NCBI RefSeq assembly: GCF_036250735.1
Contig: NZ_CP109430.1
Span: 1,612,001-1,676,000 of the forward strand
Direction: 5' to 3'
Source: Streptosporangium sp. NBC_01495
GTDB taxonomy: Bacteria; Actinomycetota; Actinomycetes; Streptosporangiales; Streptosporangiaceae
DNA: 64,000 nt
Part shown: positions 23,367 through 34,006 of the stretch, piece after piece
Layout of the letters: the number at the start of each line of letters is the position of its first letter
Numbering within the stretch: position 1 is the stretch's first letter
Notes under the pieces: model-generated
Seen by the model: only the letters and a program-made list of their open reading frames with translations
Told to the model about the DNA's origin: nothing
Database searches by the model: none
Position numbers and translations under genes: made by a program

Positions 23367-24422
23367 GTGTCAAACAGTGACGAAGGTCAGGGCGCGACCA
23401 TCTACGAGGTCGCGCAGCGGGCGGGCGTCTCCATCGCCACCGTCTCCCGGGCGCTGCGCAACACCGGCCCCGTCGCGGCCGGAACGCGCGAGAAGGTGCT
23501 GCGGGCGGTCCAGGAGCTCAGCTTCACCCCGAGCCGCCTCGGCGTCTCCCTCGCCCAGGGGCGCCACGCGGCCAACGGGATCGTCTTCCCCGACCTGTCG
23601 GGCCCCTATTTCGCCGAGGTGCTCCTCGGGTACGAGGAGGTGGCCTCCGAGCTCGGCCGCTCCGTGCTCATCCTGTCCACGCGCGGGCGAGCCGCCGTAC
23701 AGGACCTGGTCAGGGACCTTGTCGGCCGGGTGGACGGCATGGTGATCTTCGGCAGGACCGTCGAGGACGCCGTGGTGGACGAGATCGTCAGGAGCAGGAC
23801 GCCGCTGGTCCTGCTCGCGCGCGATCCCGTCGAGCGGGCGGACGCGGTCTCCAGCGAGAACACCGCGTCGGCCGAGGCGCTCACCACCCATCTGCTCGGC
23901 CACGGTTACTCCACCTTCGCCCTGGCCGGGGACGACGACCGGGGCGACGTCACCCAGCGCTGGACGGGGGTCAGGCGGGTCCTGTCCGGCCACGGGATCC
24001 GGCCCCCGGAGCCGTTGCCCTGCGAGCTCACCGTGGAGGGCGGGTACGCGGTGGGACGGGCGCTGCTCGGCGGGAGACCCGGTGGGGGACCGGGCGGGGG
24101 ACCCGCGGGAGGACGCCGTCCCCGGGCGGTGATCTGCGCCGACGACCAGGTGGCCCTCGGCGTCATCCTGGCGGCCGAGGAACTCGGCCTCGACGTGCCG
24201 GGCGACGTGGCGATCACCGGCTGGGACGACATCATGGCCGCCCGCCACGCCAGGCCCGCCCTCACCACGGTGCGCCAGCCCATGCGCCTGCTCGGCGCAC
24301 GTGCCGCCCGCGCGCTGGACGAGCTCATCAAGGGTACTCGTACCGTCCCGAACTCCGAGATTCTCCCCACCCAGCTGATCGTCCGATCCAGCTGCGGTCC
24401 TCACCCCCTGGAGGAAAAGTGA
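23367..24422 (+). CDS. LacI-family transcriptional repressor of the sugar operon
   Basis: A 351-residue repressor. The LacI helix-turn-helix (TIYEVAQRAGVSIATVSRAL) and hinge precede a periplasmic-binding-protein-like sensor domain ending in GWDDIMAARHARPALTTVRQ. A Gly/Pro-rich insert (GRPGGGPGGGPAGG) near 265 is unusual. GTG 23367 is chosen because frames further upstream run into the operators. Two operators lie just upstream, so it is autoregulated, and its stop overlaps the binding-protein start by 4 bp. The inducer is probably the imported oligosaccharide. Confidence 0.92.
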   Translation: MSNSDEGQGATIYEVAQRAGVSIATVSRALRNTGPVAAGTREKVLRAVQELSFTPSRLGVSLAQGRHAANGIVFPDLSGPYFAEVLLGYEEVASELGRSVLILSTRGRAAVQDLVRDLVGRVDGMVIFGRTVEDAVVDEIVRSRTPLVLLARDPVERADAVSSENTASAEALTTHLLGHGYSTFALAGDDDRGDVTQRWTGVRRVLSGHGIRPPEPLPCELTVEGGYAVGRALLGGRPGGGPGGGPAGGRRPRAVICADDQVALGVILAAEELGLDVPGDVAITGWDDIMAARHARPALTTVRQPMRLLGARAARALDELIKGTRTVPNSEILPTQLIVRSSCGPHPLEEK

Positions 24423-25669
24423 AGAAGTACGCCGTCGGGATCCTCGCGTTGGGACTGGTGCTCGCCGGGTGCGGCCGGAGCGGCGGAGGGGCCGCGGAGC
24501 AGGCGAGGGACGTCGACACCGGCAAGGCCACCGGTGAGGTCACGGTCTGGGCGATCGGCGCCGAGGGGGAGGCGCTGGGCGCCTTCGCCAAGGACTTCGA
24601 GACGGCCAACCCCGGCATCACGATCAAGGTGACCCCGCTCGGCTGGGACGTGGCCCACGACAAGATCACCGCGGCCATCGCGGGGAACGCCACCCCCGAC
24701 ATCACCATGCTGGGCAGCACCTGGATGGGCGAGATGGCCAAGACCGGCGCCCTCGACCCCGCCCCGGCCAACCTGATCGACAAGTCGGCGTTCTTCCCGG
24801 GCGCGTGGGGCACGGTCGAGGTGGAGGGGACCGCGTACGGCGTGCCCTGGTACGTCGAGACCCGCGCCCTGTACTACCGCAAGGACCTCGCGGAGAAGGC
24901 GTCGGTGAAGCCGCCCGCCACCTGGGAGGAGACCACCGCCTTCGTGAAGGCGCTCAAGGAGCGGGGCGGCGCCTCGCTCGGCGTCGAGCAGAACTTCCGG
25001 CAGGGCTCCTGGCAGGAGGTGCTGCCGCTGGTGTGGCAGGCGGGGGGCGAGATCGTCTCGGGCGGGAAGTGGACGCTGGACACGCCCGAGATGGTCAAGG
25101 CGCTCAAGCAGTACGGCTCGTTCTTCGAGAGCGGGCTCTCCAGCACCGACCAGCCGACCGGCGCCTTCCCGCAGACGTTCGTCAACGGGAAGGTGGGCGC
25201 CTTCTACTCGGGGCCGTGGATGATCGCGGGCCTGGAGAAGGAGGGCGGCGACGGCTTCGGGGACAGGTTCGCCGTCGCGCCCTACCCGAAGGGGAGCGCG
25301 GGAGGTCCCAGCCTGGTCGGCGGCAGCGACATGGTGGTCTTCAAGGACGCGAAGAACCGCGACGCCGCCTGGAAGTTCCTGCGCTGGCTCGTCGACCCCA
25401 AGGTCCAGGCCGCCTGGTACACCAAGGTCAACGCGCTGCCCAGCGTCGAGGCCGCCTGGCAGGACCCGGCGCTCACCGCCGACGAGCGGGTCACCGTCTT
25501 CGGCGAGCAGCTCAAGGACGCCAAGGCCGTCCCCGCCGTCCCGACCTGGGAGCAGGTGGCCAAGGTGATGGAGACCGAGATCGAGAAGATGGCCCTGGGC
25601 AAGCAGACGGCCGAGGAGACGGCCAGGAGCGTCCAGGAACAGGCCGAGACCATCGGGACCGGGGTCTGA
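24419..25669 (+). CDS. ABC transporter sugar-binding lipoprotein
   Basis: A 416-residue family 1 extracellular solute-binding protein. A lipoprotein signal with lipobox LAGC sits near residue 18, so it is anchored on the outer face of the membrane. The mature part shows the cluster B sugar-binder pattern (EVTVWAIGAEGEALGAFAKD, YGVPWYVETRALYYRKDL, GSDMVVFKDAKNRDAAWKFL). The GTG start overlaps the repressor stop and follows GGAGGAAAA. It delivers an oligosaccharide to the two permeases that follow. Confidence 0.94.
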   Translation: MKKYAVGILALGLVLAGCGRSGGGAAEQARDVDTGKATGEVTVWAIGAEGEALGAFAKDFETANPGITIKVTPLGWDVAHDKITAAIAGNATPDITMLGSTWMGEMAKTGALDPAPANLIDKSAFFPGAWGTVEVEGTAYGVPWYVETRALYYRKDLAEKASVKPPATWEETTAFVKALKERGGASLGVEQNFRQGSWQEVLPLVWQAGGEIVSGGKWTLDTPEMVKALKQYGSFFESGLSSTDQPTGAFPQTFVNGKVGAFYSGPWMIAGLEKEGGDGFGDRFAVAPYPKGSAGGPSLVGGSDMVVFKDAKNRDAAWKFLRWLVDPKVQAAWYTKVNALPSVEAAWQDPALTADERVTVFGEQLKDAKAVPAVPTWEQVAKVMETEIEKMALGKQTAEETARSVQEQAETIGTGV

Positions 25670-25671
25670 CC

Positions 25672-26619
25672 ATGGTGGTCAGCGAGCGGGTGGACTCGCG
25701 CGAGTCCACCGGACCGGCCCCCGCCGGGGCGCGGCGACCCCGGGGTGGATTCCGCCGTACCGGCCTGGCCTGGATGTTCGTGACGCCGTTCGTCGTGATG
25801 TTCGCGGTGTTCTGGGCGGGGCCGCTCCTCGTCGAGCTCGGCATGAGCTTCACCGACATGCGCAGTACCGACGTGCGCGACCCCCTGGGGGTGAACCTCG
25901 TCGGGATCGACAACTACCTGCGGCTGTTCGACGACGAGCTCATGCGCAAGGCGGCGGTCAACACGCTGATCTTCGTGGTGACGGCGCTCCCGCTCACCAT
26001 CGCCCTCGGCCTGGGCGCGGCCGTGGCGCTGAACTCGGGGATCGCCCGGCTGCCCGCCGCGTTCTTCCGGCTCGGCTACTACCTGCCGTACGTCACCAGC
26101 ATCATCGGCGTCGCGGTGGCCTGGAGGTTCCTGCTCGAACCCGACGCGGGACTGGTCAACCAGCTGCTCGGAGCGGTGGGCGTGGACGGCCCCCGCTGGC
26201 TCGCCGACGAGAACCTGGCGCTTCCCGTGATCATCGTGATGACCGCCTGGCGGAGCTTCGGCTTCGACATGGTCGTCCTGCTGGCCGCCCTGCAGGGCAT
26301 CCCCCGGGAGCTGTACGAGGCGGCGGAGGTCGACGGCGCCGGGCGCTGGGAGCGTTTCCGCTCCGTCACGCTGCCGATGCTCCGCCCGGCGCTGCTGTTC
26401 TGCACCGTCTACAGCTCGATCGGGTTCGCCCAGTTCATGGAGGAGCCCCTGGTGATGACCAGGGGAGGCCCGGCGGGAGCGACCACCTCGGCGTCGCTCG
26501 CCATCTACAACCAGTTCGGCTCCGGCAACTACGGCTACGCCGCCGCCGCCGCGAGCGTCCTGTTCACCGTGATCGTGGCCCTGGCGGTCCTGCAGTTCCG
26601 GGTCGGGAGGTCCAGGTGA
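25672..26619 (+). CDS. ABC sugar transporter permease 1
   Basis: A 315-residue MalF-like permease with six membrane helices. The EAA loop that contacts the ATPase is EAAEVDGAGRWERFRSVTLP near 225. It starts 2 bp after the binding-protein stop. No ATPase gene is in the operon, as usual in actinobacteria where a shared MsiK-type ATPase serves many importers. Confidence 0.93.
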   Translation: MVVSERVDSRESTGPAPAGARRPRGGFRRTGLAWMFVTPFVVMFAVFWAGPLLVELGMSFTDMRSTDVRDPLGVNLVGIDNYLRLFDDELMRKAAVNTLIFVVTALPLTIALGLGAAVALNSGIARLPAAFFRLGYYLPYVTSIIGVAVAWRFLLEPDAGLVNQLLGAVGVDGPRWLADENLALPVIIVMTAWRSFGFDMVVLLAALQGIPRELYEAAEVDGAGRWERFRSVTLPMLRPALLFCTVYSSIGFAQFMEEPLVMTRGGPAGATTSASLAIYNQFGSGNYGYAAAAASVLFTVIVALAVLQFRVGRSR

Positions 26620-27545
26620 GACAAGTTCAGGGCCGGGAGGCCGACTCGAAATCCGCTTCGGACCGGGAGGCCGGGGTGAGACAGGCCCCGAGGCGGAGTG
26701 CCCCCGCGAAACCCGTTCCGGGCCCCAGGGCCCTCGTGAAACGCCGCTTCTCCACGTACGCGCTGCTCAGCGCCGGACTCGTGCTCGTCGTGCTCCCGTT
26801 CGTCTGGACGCTGCTCACCTCGTTCAAGCCGGAGACCGAGATCAGGCGGGACCCGCCGGATTTCCTGCCGGTGCGGTGGACGCTCGGCAACTACGGCGAG
26901 CTGCTGGAGAAGATGAACATCACGCAGGTGTTCGTCAACAGCGCGGTGGTGGCCCTCGCCACCGTCGCGGGCAACCTGCTGTTCTGCTCGATGGTCGGAT
27001 ACGCCTTCGCCAAGATGGCCTTCCGCGGCAAGAACGTGCTCTTCGCGCTGGTCCTGACGCAGATGGCGCTGCCCGCCATCGTGGTGATGATCCCGCAGTT
27101 CGTGCTCATCGCGAAGCTCGGCCTGGTCAACACCTTTCTCGGGATCATCCTGCCCGGCCTGGTCACCCCGCTGGGCATCTTCCTGATGCGCCAGTTCATC
27201 GCGGACATCCCCGACGAGCTGATCCACGCCGCGCGGGTCGACGGCGCCAAGGAGTTCCGGATCTTCTTCCGGATCGTCATGCCGCTCTGCAGGCCCGCCC
27301 TGGCCACGCTCGGCCTGATCACGTTCCTCGGCTCGTGGAACAACTTCCTCTGGCCCGCGGTGGTGGCCCAGAGCGAGGACAAGTACACGCTGCCCGTCGC
27401 ACTGGCGATCTTCAACGGCTACCAGGGCACCCAGTACGGCCTGCTCATCGCCGGGGCGGTGGTCGTCGTGCTGCCGGTCCTCATCCTCTTCGTCTTCCTG
27501 CAGCGCTTCTTCACCCAGGGCATCGCCTCCACCGGACTCAAGTAA
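26616..27545 (+). CDS. ABC sugar transporter permease 2
   Basis: A 309-residue MalG-like permease with six helices and EAA loop HAARVDGAKEFRIFFRIVMP near 207. The GTG start overlaps the previous stop (GTGA). The first 40 residues are a basic, repeat-derived extension (the word GTGAGACA occurs twice in the DNA). The canonical family start would be near KRRFSTYALL, so a downstream GTG is an alternative. Confidence 0.92.
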   Translation: MRQVQGREADSKSASDREAGVRQAPRRSAPAKPVPGPRALVKRRFSTYALLSAGLVLVVLPFVWTLLTSFKPETEIRRDPPDFLPVRWTLGNYGELLEKMNITQVFVNSAVVALATVAGNLLFCSMVGYAFAKMAFRGKNVLFALVLTQMALPAIVVMIPQFVLIAKLGLVNTFLGIILPGLVTPLGIFLMRQFIADIPDELIHAARVDGAKEFRIFFRIVMPLCRPALATLGLITFLGSWNNFLWPAVVAQSEDKYTLPVALAIFNGYQGTQYGLLIAGAVVVVLPVLILFVFLQRFFTQGIASTGLK

Positions 27546-27563
27546 CCCACGTAAGGAGCCCCC

Positions 27564-29168
27564 GTGCGTCGTCGTCACACGGCCGTCCTGGCGGCCTGTC
27601 TCGCCCTGGTCGCGGCCGTCCCCTCTCCCGCCTCGGCCACCCCTTCCCCCGCCCCCTCCGTCTCCCCTTCCGCGTCTCCCCTCGTCTCCCCCGATGTCCC
27701 CTTGACAACGTCGGCGGCGGGGCGGCAGCGGGAACTGCTGCGCCGCTACGCCGTGGACACCTGGAAGTCCATGGACGCGATGACCGACCCGGCGACCGGG
27801 CTGCCCTCCGACAAGATCGACGGCTCGCTCGACCCCGCCACCCGCGCCAAGGTGACCTCGCCGACCAACATCGCCACCTATCTGTGGAGTACGGTGGCCG
27901 CCCGCGACACCCACCTCATCTCCCGGGGTGAGGCCCTGCGCCGGGTGACCAGGACGCTCGCCTCGACGGCCAGGCTGGAGCGCCACGCCCCGACCGGCCA
28001 GTTCTACAACTGGTACGACCCGCGCACGCTGGAGATCGTGCGTACCTGGCCGGAGAACGGCTCCGCCGTCCAGCCGTTCCTGTCCAGCGTCGACAACGGC
28101 TGGCTCGCGGCCTCCCTCATGATGATCCGCAGCGCCGTGCCCGAGGTCTCCAAGCAGGCCGGGGCGCTGGTGAACGGCATGGACTTCGAGTCCTACTACG
28201 ACCCGCAGGCACGGCCCGACGCGGGCACCGGCCTGCTGCGCGGCGGGTTCTGGCCGGAGAAGCCCACCGGCTGCTCGGTCGAGAGCGACTACAACGACTC
28301 GGGGACCAAGGTCCACTCCACCTGCCACCACTACGGCGCGCTCACCGAGGCCAGGATCGCCAGCTACGTCGGCATCGCCCTCGGCCAGCTCCCGCCCGAG
28401 CACTACTACGGCATGTGGCGCACCTTCCCCGACACCTGCGACTGGTCGTGGGCCGAGCAGAAGCCGGTCGGCACCTGGCGCACGTACATGGGCGTCAACG
28501 TCTTCGAGGGCACGTACGGCTACCGCGGCATGCGCCTGGTGCCCACCTGGGGCGGCAGCATGTTCGAGGAGCTGATGGTGACCCAGCTCGTGCCGGAGGA
28601 CGTCTGGGGCGCCAGGAGCTGGGGCCGCAACCAGCCCGTCTACATCGCCGCCCAGATCGAGCACGGCATGAACGAGGCGAAGTACGGATACTGGGGCTTC
28701 TCCCCGTCCAACGACCCCGCCGGAGGCTACCGCGAGTACGGCGTGGACGCGATCGGCATGGACACCCCCGGCTACACCTCCGACCAGGAGCGCACCTCCG
28801 TCGACTACGGGTTCGAGGGATGCCGCGAGGGGCAGCCCGAGCCGGAGTCCTACGGGGACGGCGTGGTCACCCCGCACGCGTCGTTCCTCGCGCTGCGCCA
28901 CGCGCCCGACGCGGCCCTCGGCAACCTCGCCAGGCTCAGGGCGAACTTCGACTCCTACGGGCCGGGCGGTTTCTACGACGCGGTCGCCGTGCGCAGCGGC
29001 AAGGTCGCCAAGCAGTATCTCGCCCTCGACCAGGGAATGATCATGATCGCGCTCGGCAACGCGCTCGCGGACGACAGCCTGCGCCGCCACTTCGCGACCC
29101 GCGACGTCACGGCCAGACTCGCCCCCGTCCTGCGCCAGGAGGAGTGGGCCGTCGTGCCTCCCAAGTGA
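27564..29168 (+). CDS. Secreted glucoamylase-like (GH144-type) glycoside hydrolase
   Basis: A 534-residue exported enzyme. The signal peptide runs to ASA at about residue 25 and is followed by a Pro/Ser linker. The catalytic (alpha/alpha)6 domain matches the Glycoamylase family that includes GH144 beta-1,2-glucan-active enzymes: GQFYNWYDPRTLEIV, FLSSVDNGWLAASLMMIR, WGGSMFEELMV, YWGFSPSNDPAGGYREYGVD, GPGGFYDAV and YLALDQGMIMIAL. GTG start after AAGGAG. As part of the LacI operon it probably cuts an extracellular glucan into pieces that the transporter imports. The exact substrate is inference. Confidence 0.82.
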   Translation: MRRRHTAVLAACLALVAAVPSPASATPSPAPSVSPSASPLVSPDVPLTTSAAGRQRELLRRYAVDTWKSMDAMTDPATGLPSDKIDGSLDPATRAKVTSPTNIATYLWSTVAARDTHLISRGEALRRVTRTLASTARLERHAPTGQFYNWYDPRTLEIVRTWPENGSAVQPFLSSVDNGWLAASLMMIRSAVPEVSKQAGALVNGMDFESYYDPQARPDAGTGLLRGGFWPEKPTGCSVESDYNDSGTKVHSTCHHYGALTEARIASYVGIALGQLPPEHYYGMWRTFPDTCDWSWAEQKPVGTWRTYMGVNVFEGTYGYRGMRLVPTWGGSMFEELMVTQLVPEDVWGARSWGRNQPVYIAAQIEHGMNEAKYGYWGFSPSNDPAGGYREYGVDAIGMDTPGYTSDQERTSVDYGFEGCREGQPEPESYGDGVVTPHASFLALRHAPDAALGNLARLRANFDSYGPGGFYDAVAVRSGKVAKQYLALDQGMIMIALGNALADDSLRRHFATRDVTARLAPVLRQEEWAVVPPK

Positions 29169-29221
29169 GTCGTGCCGCCCACGCACACATCCATCAACCG
29201 ACCATCGGGGAGACGTATCTG

Positions 29222-31045
29222 ATGAGCACGGCCGATGCCGCACGCCGAGACTGGCAGGCCCGCATCTACAAGGCGTCGGGGGAGGTGACCGCGGCCGGAC
29301 GGGTCGAGGTCGCCGCCCCCCGCGGCCTGCGCGCCGACAGCGGAGGCGGGCACGTCACGCTGACCTGGGAACCGGTGGCCGGGGCCATCGGCTACATCGT
29401 CCACCGCGCGCCCGCCGAGGAGGGGCCGTACACCTCGACCGAGCAGCGCGACGTCGACGTGCCGGCCGTGCCGGATCCGCGCTACGTCGACACGCGCGGG
29501 GAACCCGCCTGGTATCGGGTCGCCGCCGTCACCACCATGGAACGGACCGGCCCCTTCGCCGGACCGGTGTTCGCCGCGCCGCTCACCGAACCGGGCGCGA
29601 CGGCCCTGCGGGTGGACGCCTCCGCGAGCACGCGGCCGCTGCCCCGGCCGTGGAAGTACATGATCGGCTCCGAGCACCTGTCGTACATGCTGTCCGCCGA
29701 CACCGTGGGCGGGCGGCCGATCGGCCCCGAGCTGACCGAGGCGCTGCGGACGATGCGGGAGGAGCTCGGTGTCGAGACCGTGCGCGCCCACGCGATCCTC
29801 TGCGACGACCTCGGCGTCTACCGGGAGGACGACGGGAAGCCCGTGCACGACTTCACCCGGGTGGACGAGGTCTACGACACGATCACCGCGTTCGGCATGC
29901 GGCCGATCGTGGAGCTGTCGTTCATGCCGCGCGACCTGGCCTCCGACCCGTCGAAGACGGTCTTCGGCTACGGGGCGATCATCTCGCCGCCCAGGGACTA
30001 CGACCGGTGGGGCGACCTGGTCCGCGACCTCACCCGGCACCTCGTCGACCGGTACGGCCTGCGGGAGGTGGTCGACAACTGGGCCTTCGAGGTGTGGAAC
30101 GAGGCCAACCTGGAGGTCTTCTGGAGCGGTACGCCGCAGGAGTTCTTCCGGCTGTACGACGTGTCGGCGGCGGCGGTCAAGGACGTCCACCCGGACATCC
30201 GCGTCGGCGGCCCGTCGTCGGCGGCCAACGGCTGGGTCCAGGAGCTGATCGACCACGTGGACGCCTCGGGCGCGGCGCTCGACTTCGTCTCCACCCACAC
30301 CTACGGCAACGCCCCGCTCGACTGGCGGCCCGTCCTGGAGCGGCACGGCCGCGAGGGCACGCCGATCTGGTGGACGGAGTGGGGCCCGACCCCCACGCAC
30401 TTCCACGGCATCGGCGACGGGCCGTTCGGGGCGGCGTTCCTGCTGCACGGGATGAGGTCGGCGGCCGGGCGGGTGGACGCGCTGGCCCACTGGGTGGCCT
30501 CGGACCACTTCGAGGAGCTGGGCCGCCCACCGGCGCTCTTCCACGGCGGGTTCGGCCTGCTCACGGTCGGCAACCTGCGCAAGCCCCGCTACCTCGCGCT
30601 CACCCTGGCCGACCGGCTGGGCGCGGACGAGCTCGCCTGCTCGGCCACCGGCGACGTCGCGGGAGTCGAGGCGTGGGCGGCGCGCTCGGCCACCGGCGCC
30701 GTCGGGGTGCTGGTGTGGAACGGCACCCTCGACCAGGACAGGGCCGACGGCGCGGCGATCCTGTCGCGCGAGGTCACCCTCACCGTCGAGGGACTGCCCC
30801 CGGGGGAGTACGCGGTCGGCCACCACCGGATCGACGAGCGGCACTCCAACATCCGGGCGGTCTGGGCGGAGGTCGGCGGGGGCGCGGACTGGCCGGAGGG
30901 CGAGCAGTGGGAGCGGCTGCACGCCGCGAACATCCTGGACGAGCTGGAACCCGCCCGTACCGTCCGCGCGGAGGACGGGACCCTGCGGCTGGAGTTCACC
31001 CTGCCCATGCCCGCCGTCTCCTACCTGGAGTTCACCCCGGTGTGA
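29222..31045 (+). CDS. GH39-like glycoside hydrolase with N-terminal FN3 domain
   Basis: A 607-residue enzyme without a signal peptide. Residues about 30-115 look like a fibronectin type III domain (VTLTWEPVAGAIGYIVHRAP). The TIM barrel carries FEVWNEANLEVFW, with the acid/base Glu after Asn, and IWWTEWGPT with the likely nucleophile Glu, as in GH39 beta-xylosidases and iduronidases. A C-terminal beta domain follows. GGGGAGA precedes the ATG. Being cytosolic and last in the operon, it probably hydrolyses the imported glycoside. Confidence 0.87.
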   Translation: MSTADAARRDWQARIYKASGEVTAAGRVEVAAPRGLRADSGGGHVTLTWEPVAGAIGYIVHRAPAEEGPYTSTEQRDVDVPAVPDPRYVDTRGEPAWYRVAAVTTMERTGPFAGPVFAAPLTEPGATALRVDASASTRPLPRPWKYMIGSEHLSYMLSADTVGGRPIGPELTEALRTMREELGVETVRAHAILCDDLGVYREDDGKPVHDFTRVDEVYDTITAFGMRPIVELSFMPRDLASDPSKTVFGYGAIISPPRDYDRWGDLVRDLTRHLVDRYGLREVVDNWAFEVWNEANLEVFWSGTPQEFFRLYDVSAAAVKDVHPDIRVGGPSSAANGWVQELIDHVDASGAALDFVSTHTYGNAPLDWRPVLERHGREGTPIWWTEWGPTPTHFHGIGDGPFGAAFLLHGMRSAAGRVDALAHWVASDHFEELGRPPALFHGGFGLLTVGNLRKPRYLALTLADRLGADELACSATGDVAGVEAWAARSATGAVGVLVWNGTLDQDRADGAAILSREVTLTVEGLPPGEYAVGHHRIDERHSNIRAVWAEVGGGADWPEGEQWERLHAANILDELEPARTVRAEDGTLRLEFTLPMPAVSYLEFTPV

Positions 31046-31137
31046 CGGGGGAGCGCATTCATCTTGTCTCTTTCGGGAACCGCGGGCACGCGGGAGGGCA
31101 ACAACGGGTGTCCTGACCGAGAGCCGAGAGGCCGGAT

Positions 31138-31960
<823 letters not shown>

Positions 31961-31968
<8 letters not shown>

Positions 31969-33028
31969 GATGACCCAGGTGAACCGGCTGCGCTCCGAGG
32001 TGCCCCGGCCGGACCCGGCGGAGCTGCGGGCCGAGGAGGGGCGGCTGCTGTCGGAGATCGCCGCCCTCGGCGCGGCGCCGCCGGCATCGGCCGCCGGCCG
32101 GGCACGCCGCTCGGAGAGCTTCAGGAGGAACCTCCGGCTGAGCCTCAGGACGAGCCTCGCGATGGGGGCCGGGGCCGCGATGATCGTGGGAATCGGGGGC
32201 GTCGGCACTCGCTCGCCCCTCGTGCCGGAGACGGCCGTCCAGGTGGCGCCCGTGTCGATGTCGGCGGTCCTCCAGCGGGCCGCGGACACCGCGAGCCAAC
32301 GGGACGAGCTGCACCCGGAACCCGGGCAGTTCCTCGTCTACGAGATGCAGGTCATGTTCCCGGTCAAGCTGAAGGAGGGCGGGAAGGACGTTCGCTACCT
32401 CGACCGCAGCGTGCACAAGGTGTGGTTGCCGGTCGAGGGCTCCCCCCTGGACGGAGGGGTCATGGCGGGCGAGCACCTGGAGCCGAGGCCGTTCCCCGGG
32501 GAGCCGCTGCCCGCCGAGGCCAAGCGGCGGGAGGGAGGCGTCGCGCCGCCGTCGAAGCTCACCGGCTACGACGTCCGTGCCGAACACCGGCGCACCGACT
32601 ACGCCTACCTGAGCCGGTTGCCCACCGACCCCGCGGGGATGCGCGAACACCTCTACCGGGATCTGGCGCGAGACCCTCTGGCCGACTACACGGCATGGGG
32701 GAACGTCGGCTCGATGATCACGCAGGCGTACATGCCGTCCGCCCAGCGAGCCGCGCTGTTCCGGGCGGCCGGTACGATCCCCGGCGTCGAGACCGTCGCC
32801 GAGGCCGAGGACGCCGCCGGGCGCAGGGGGGTCGCGGTGGCCATGGTCAACAGGTTCGGCGGGGTGCGGCACGAGTACATCTTCGACTCCTCCACCTACC
32901 TGTACCTGGGCGAGCGCGTCGTCGTGGTGGACGCGGCCGCGGCGGGAGCGCCCGAGGGCACCCTGATCACCTCGACGGCGCAGCTGAAGGTCGAGGTGGT
33001 CGACCGCGCACCCGAGGTGGCCAAGTAG
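31961..33028 (+). CDS. CU044_5270 family protein
   Basis: A 355-residue protein with a cytosolic N-terminal part, one membrane helix near 66-83 (SLAMGAGAAMIVGIGG) and a large external domain (GQFLVYEMQVMFPVK, DYAYLSRLPTDPAGM, FDSSTYLYLGERVVVVD). This layout and its overlap with an ECF sigma gene match the actinobacterial CU044_5270 family. By analogy it may act as an anti-sigma or signal-sensing factor, which is inference. Confidence 0.88.
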
Positions 33029-33075
33029 CACAGACCGCCCAATCGTGACGTACAGACCGAGTGGTATTAATCCAC

Positions 33076-33090
33076 ACTCTTAACAAGAGT
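33076..33090. promoter_or_regulatory. Palindrome upstream of the small membrane protein
   Basis: ACTCTT-AAC-AAGAGT is a perfect 15-bp inverted repeat, 43 bp before the start at 33134. Its size recalls Fur-type metal boxes, and a PepSY gene lies downstream, but the regulator is unknown. Confidence 0.5.
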
Positions 33091-33133
33091 TCAAGGGGCT
33101 GGCGGATTCGCCATTCTCTGTCACCATTGCCCC

Positions 33134-33676
33134 ATGCACGCCTTCCGTCTTGTTCGCGCCGCGGTGTTCGCGGTCGCGTGCGTGACGGCGTCGCTGGCCA
33201 TGCACGTGCTGGCCGGAGGCAGCCCGGTGGGACCGGGTGTGCTGGTCTGGGCGGTGCTGCCGACCGCGGCGGGCGCGTTCGTGCTCGCCCGTCGGCGGCG
33301 CGGCTTCGGCATGCTGCTGGGCGCGAGCTTCGCCGCGCAGTACGGCATGCACCTGTGGTTCACCTCCGGCGCGGTACCGCCGTCGACCGGGCACGAGCAC
33401 GGCGCCGGTGACCTGTCCACCGGCCTGTTCATGCTGCTGGTGCACGCCCTGATGGCGGTGCTGTCGGCCCACTGGCTGGAGCGGGGGGAGTGCGGCCTGG
33501 CCACGCTCCTGCTGCTGCTCTTCGCCTCGGTCCTCACCCTGCTGCGGTGGCACGCGCCCGTCGTCCGGCGCGTCACCCTCCCCGCCGTGCCCGACGACCG
33601 GGTGTCACCGGTCACCCGGCTGCTCGCCGCCGCCGTCTCGCGCCGCGGGCCGCCCGCGCCCTCGCACGCCGTCTGA
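33134..33676 (+). CDS. Small integral membrane protein
   Basis: A 180-residue protein with four or five membrane helices (LVRAAVFAVACVTASLAMHV at the start, LLGASFAAQYGMHLWF, FMLLVHALMAVLSAHWL, LATLLLLLFASVLTLL). A His-rich loop (GHEHGAGD) and several in-membrane histidines suggest metal or heme contact. The C-terminus is basic and Pro-rich. No Pfam-level family recognised. The PepSY protein 330 bp downstream may be functionally linked. Confidence 0.75.
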   Translation: MHAFRLVRAAVFAVACVTASLAMHVLAGGSPVGPGVLVWAVLPTAAGAFVLARRRRGFGMLLGASFAAQYGMHLWFTSGAVPPSTGHEHGAGDLSTGLFMLLVHALMAVLSAHWLERGECGLATLLLLLFASVLTLLRWHAPVVRRVTLPAVPDDRVSPVTRLLAAAVSRRGPPAPSHAV

Positions 33677-34006
33677 CATCGGGCCGTCGCGCCCGGACGC
33701 CGCCGTGCCCTCGCGGGCCCGCGCCTCCGAGCGCCGTACCCTCCCCGACCGCGGGTCGTCGCGCCGTCGCGCCCTCCCTCGTCGGTGAGCCCGAGCGCCG
33801 CCACACCGGCGCCCGGCGGCATCCGCCAGTACCTGTGCCAGTACCCGTCACGCCATGCCAACGGGCCGCGAGCCCGGTTCCCGCCATGCCTTTCCGCTGG
33901 TGAGGGCCGGAGCCCCGCCTGCCCTTCGGCGACGCCGAACTGAACCTCACACCGCGGTGGCGCGTACCTGACGGTGCGCGCGTTCCCTGCGAACGGAGAA
34001 CCTCCC
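33677..34006. other. Intergenic gap before the PepSY gene
   Basis: No supported gene. CG-rich simple words dominate (GTCGCGCC repeated) and an 8-mer GCCAGTAC occurs twice near 33828-33842. Nothing else is recognisable. Confidence 0.5.
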
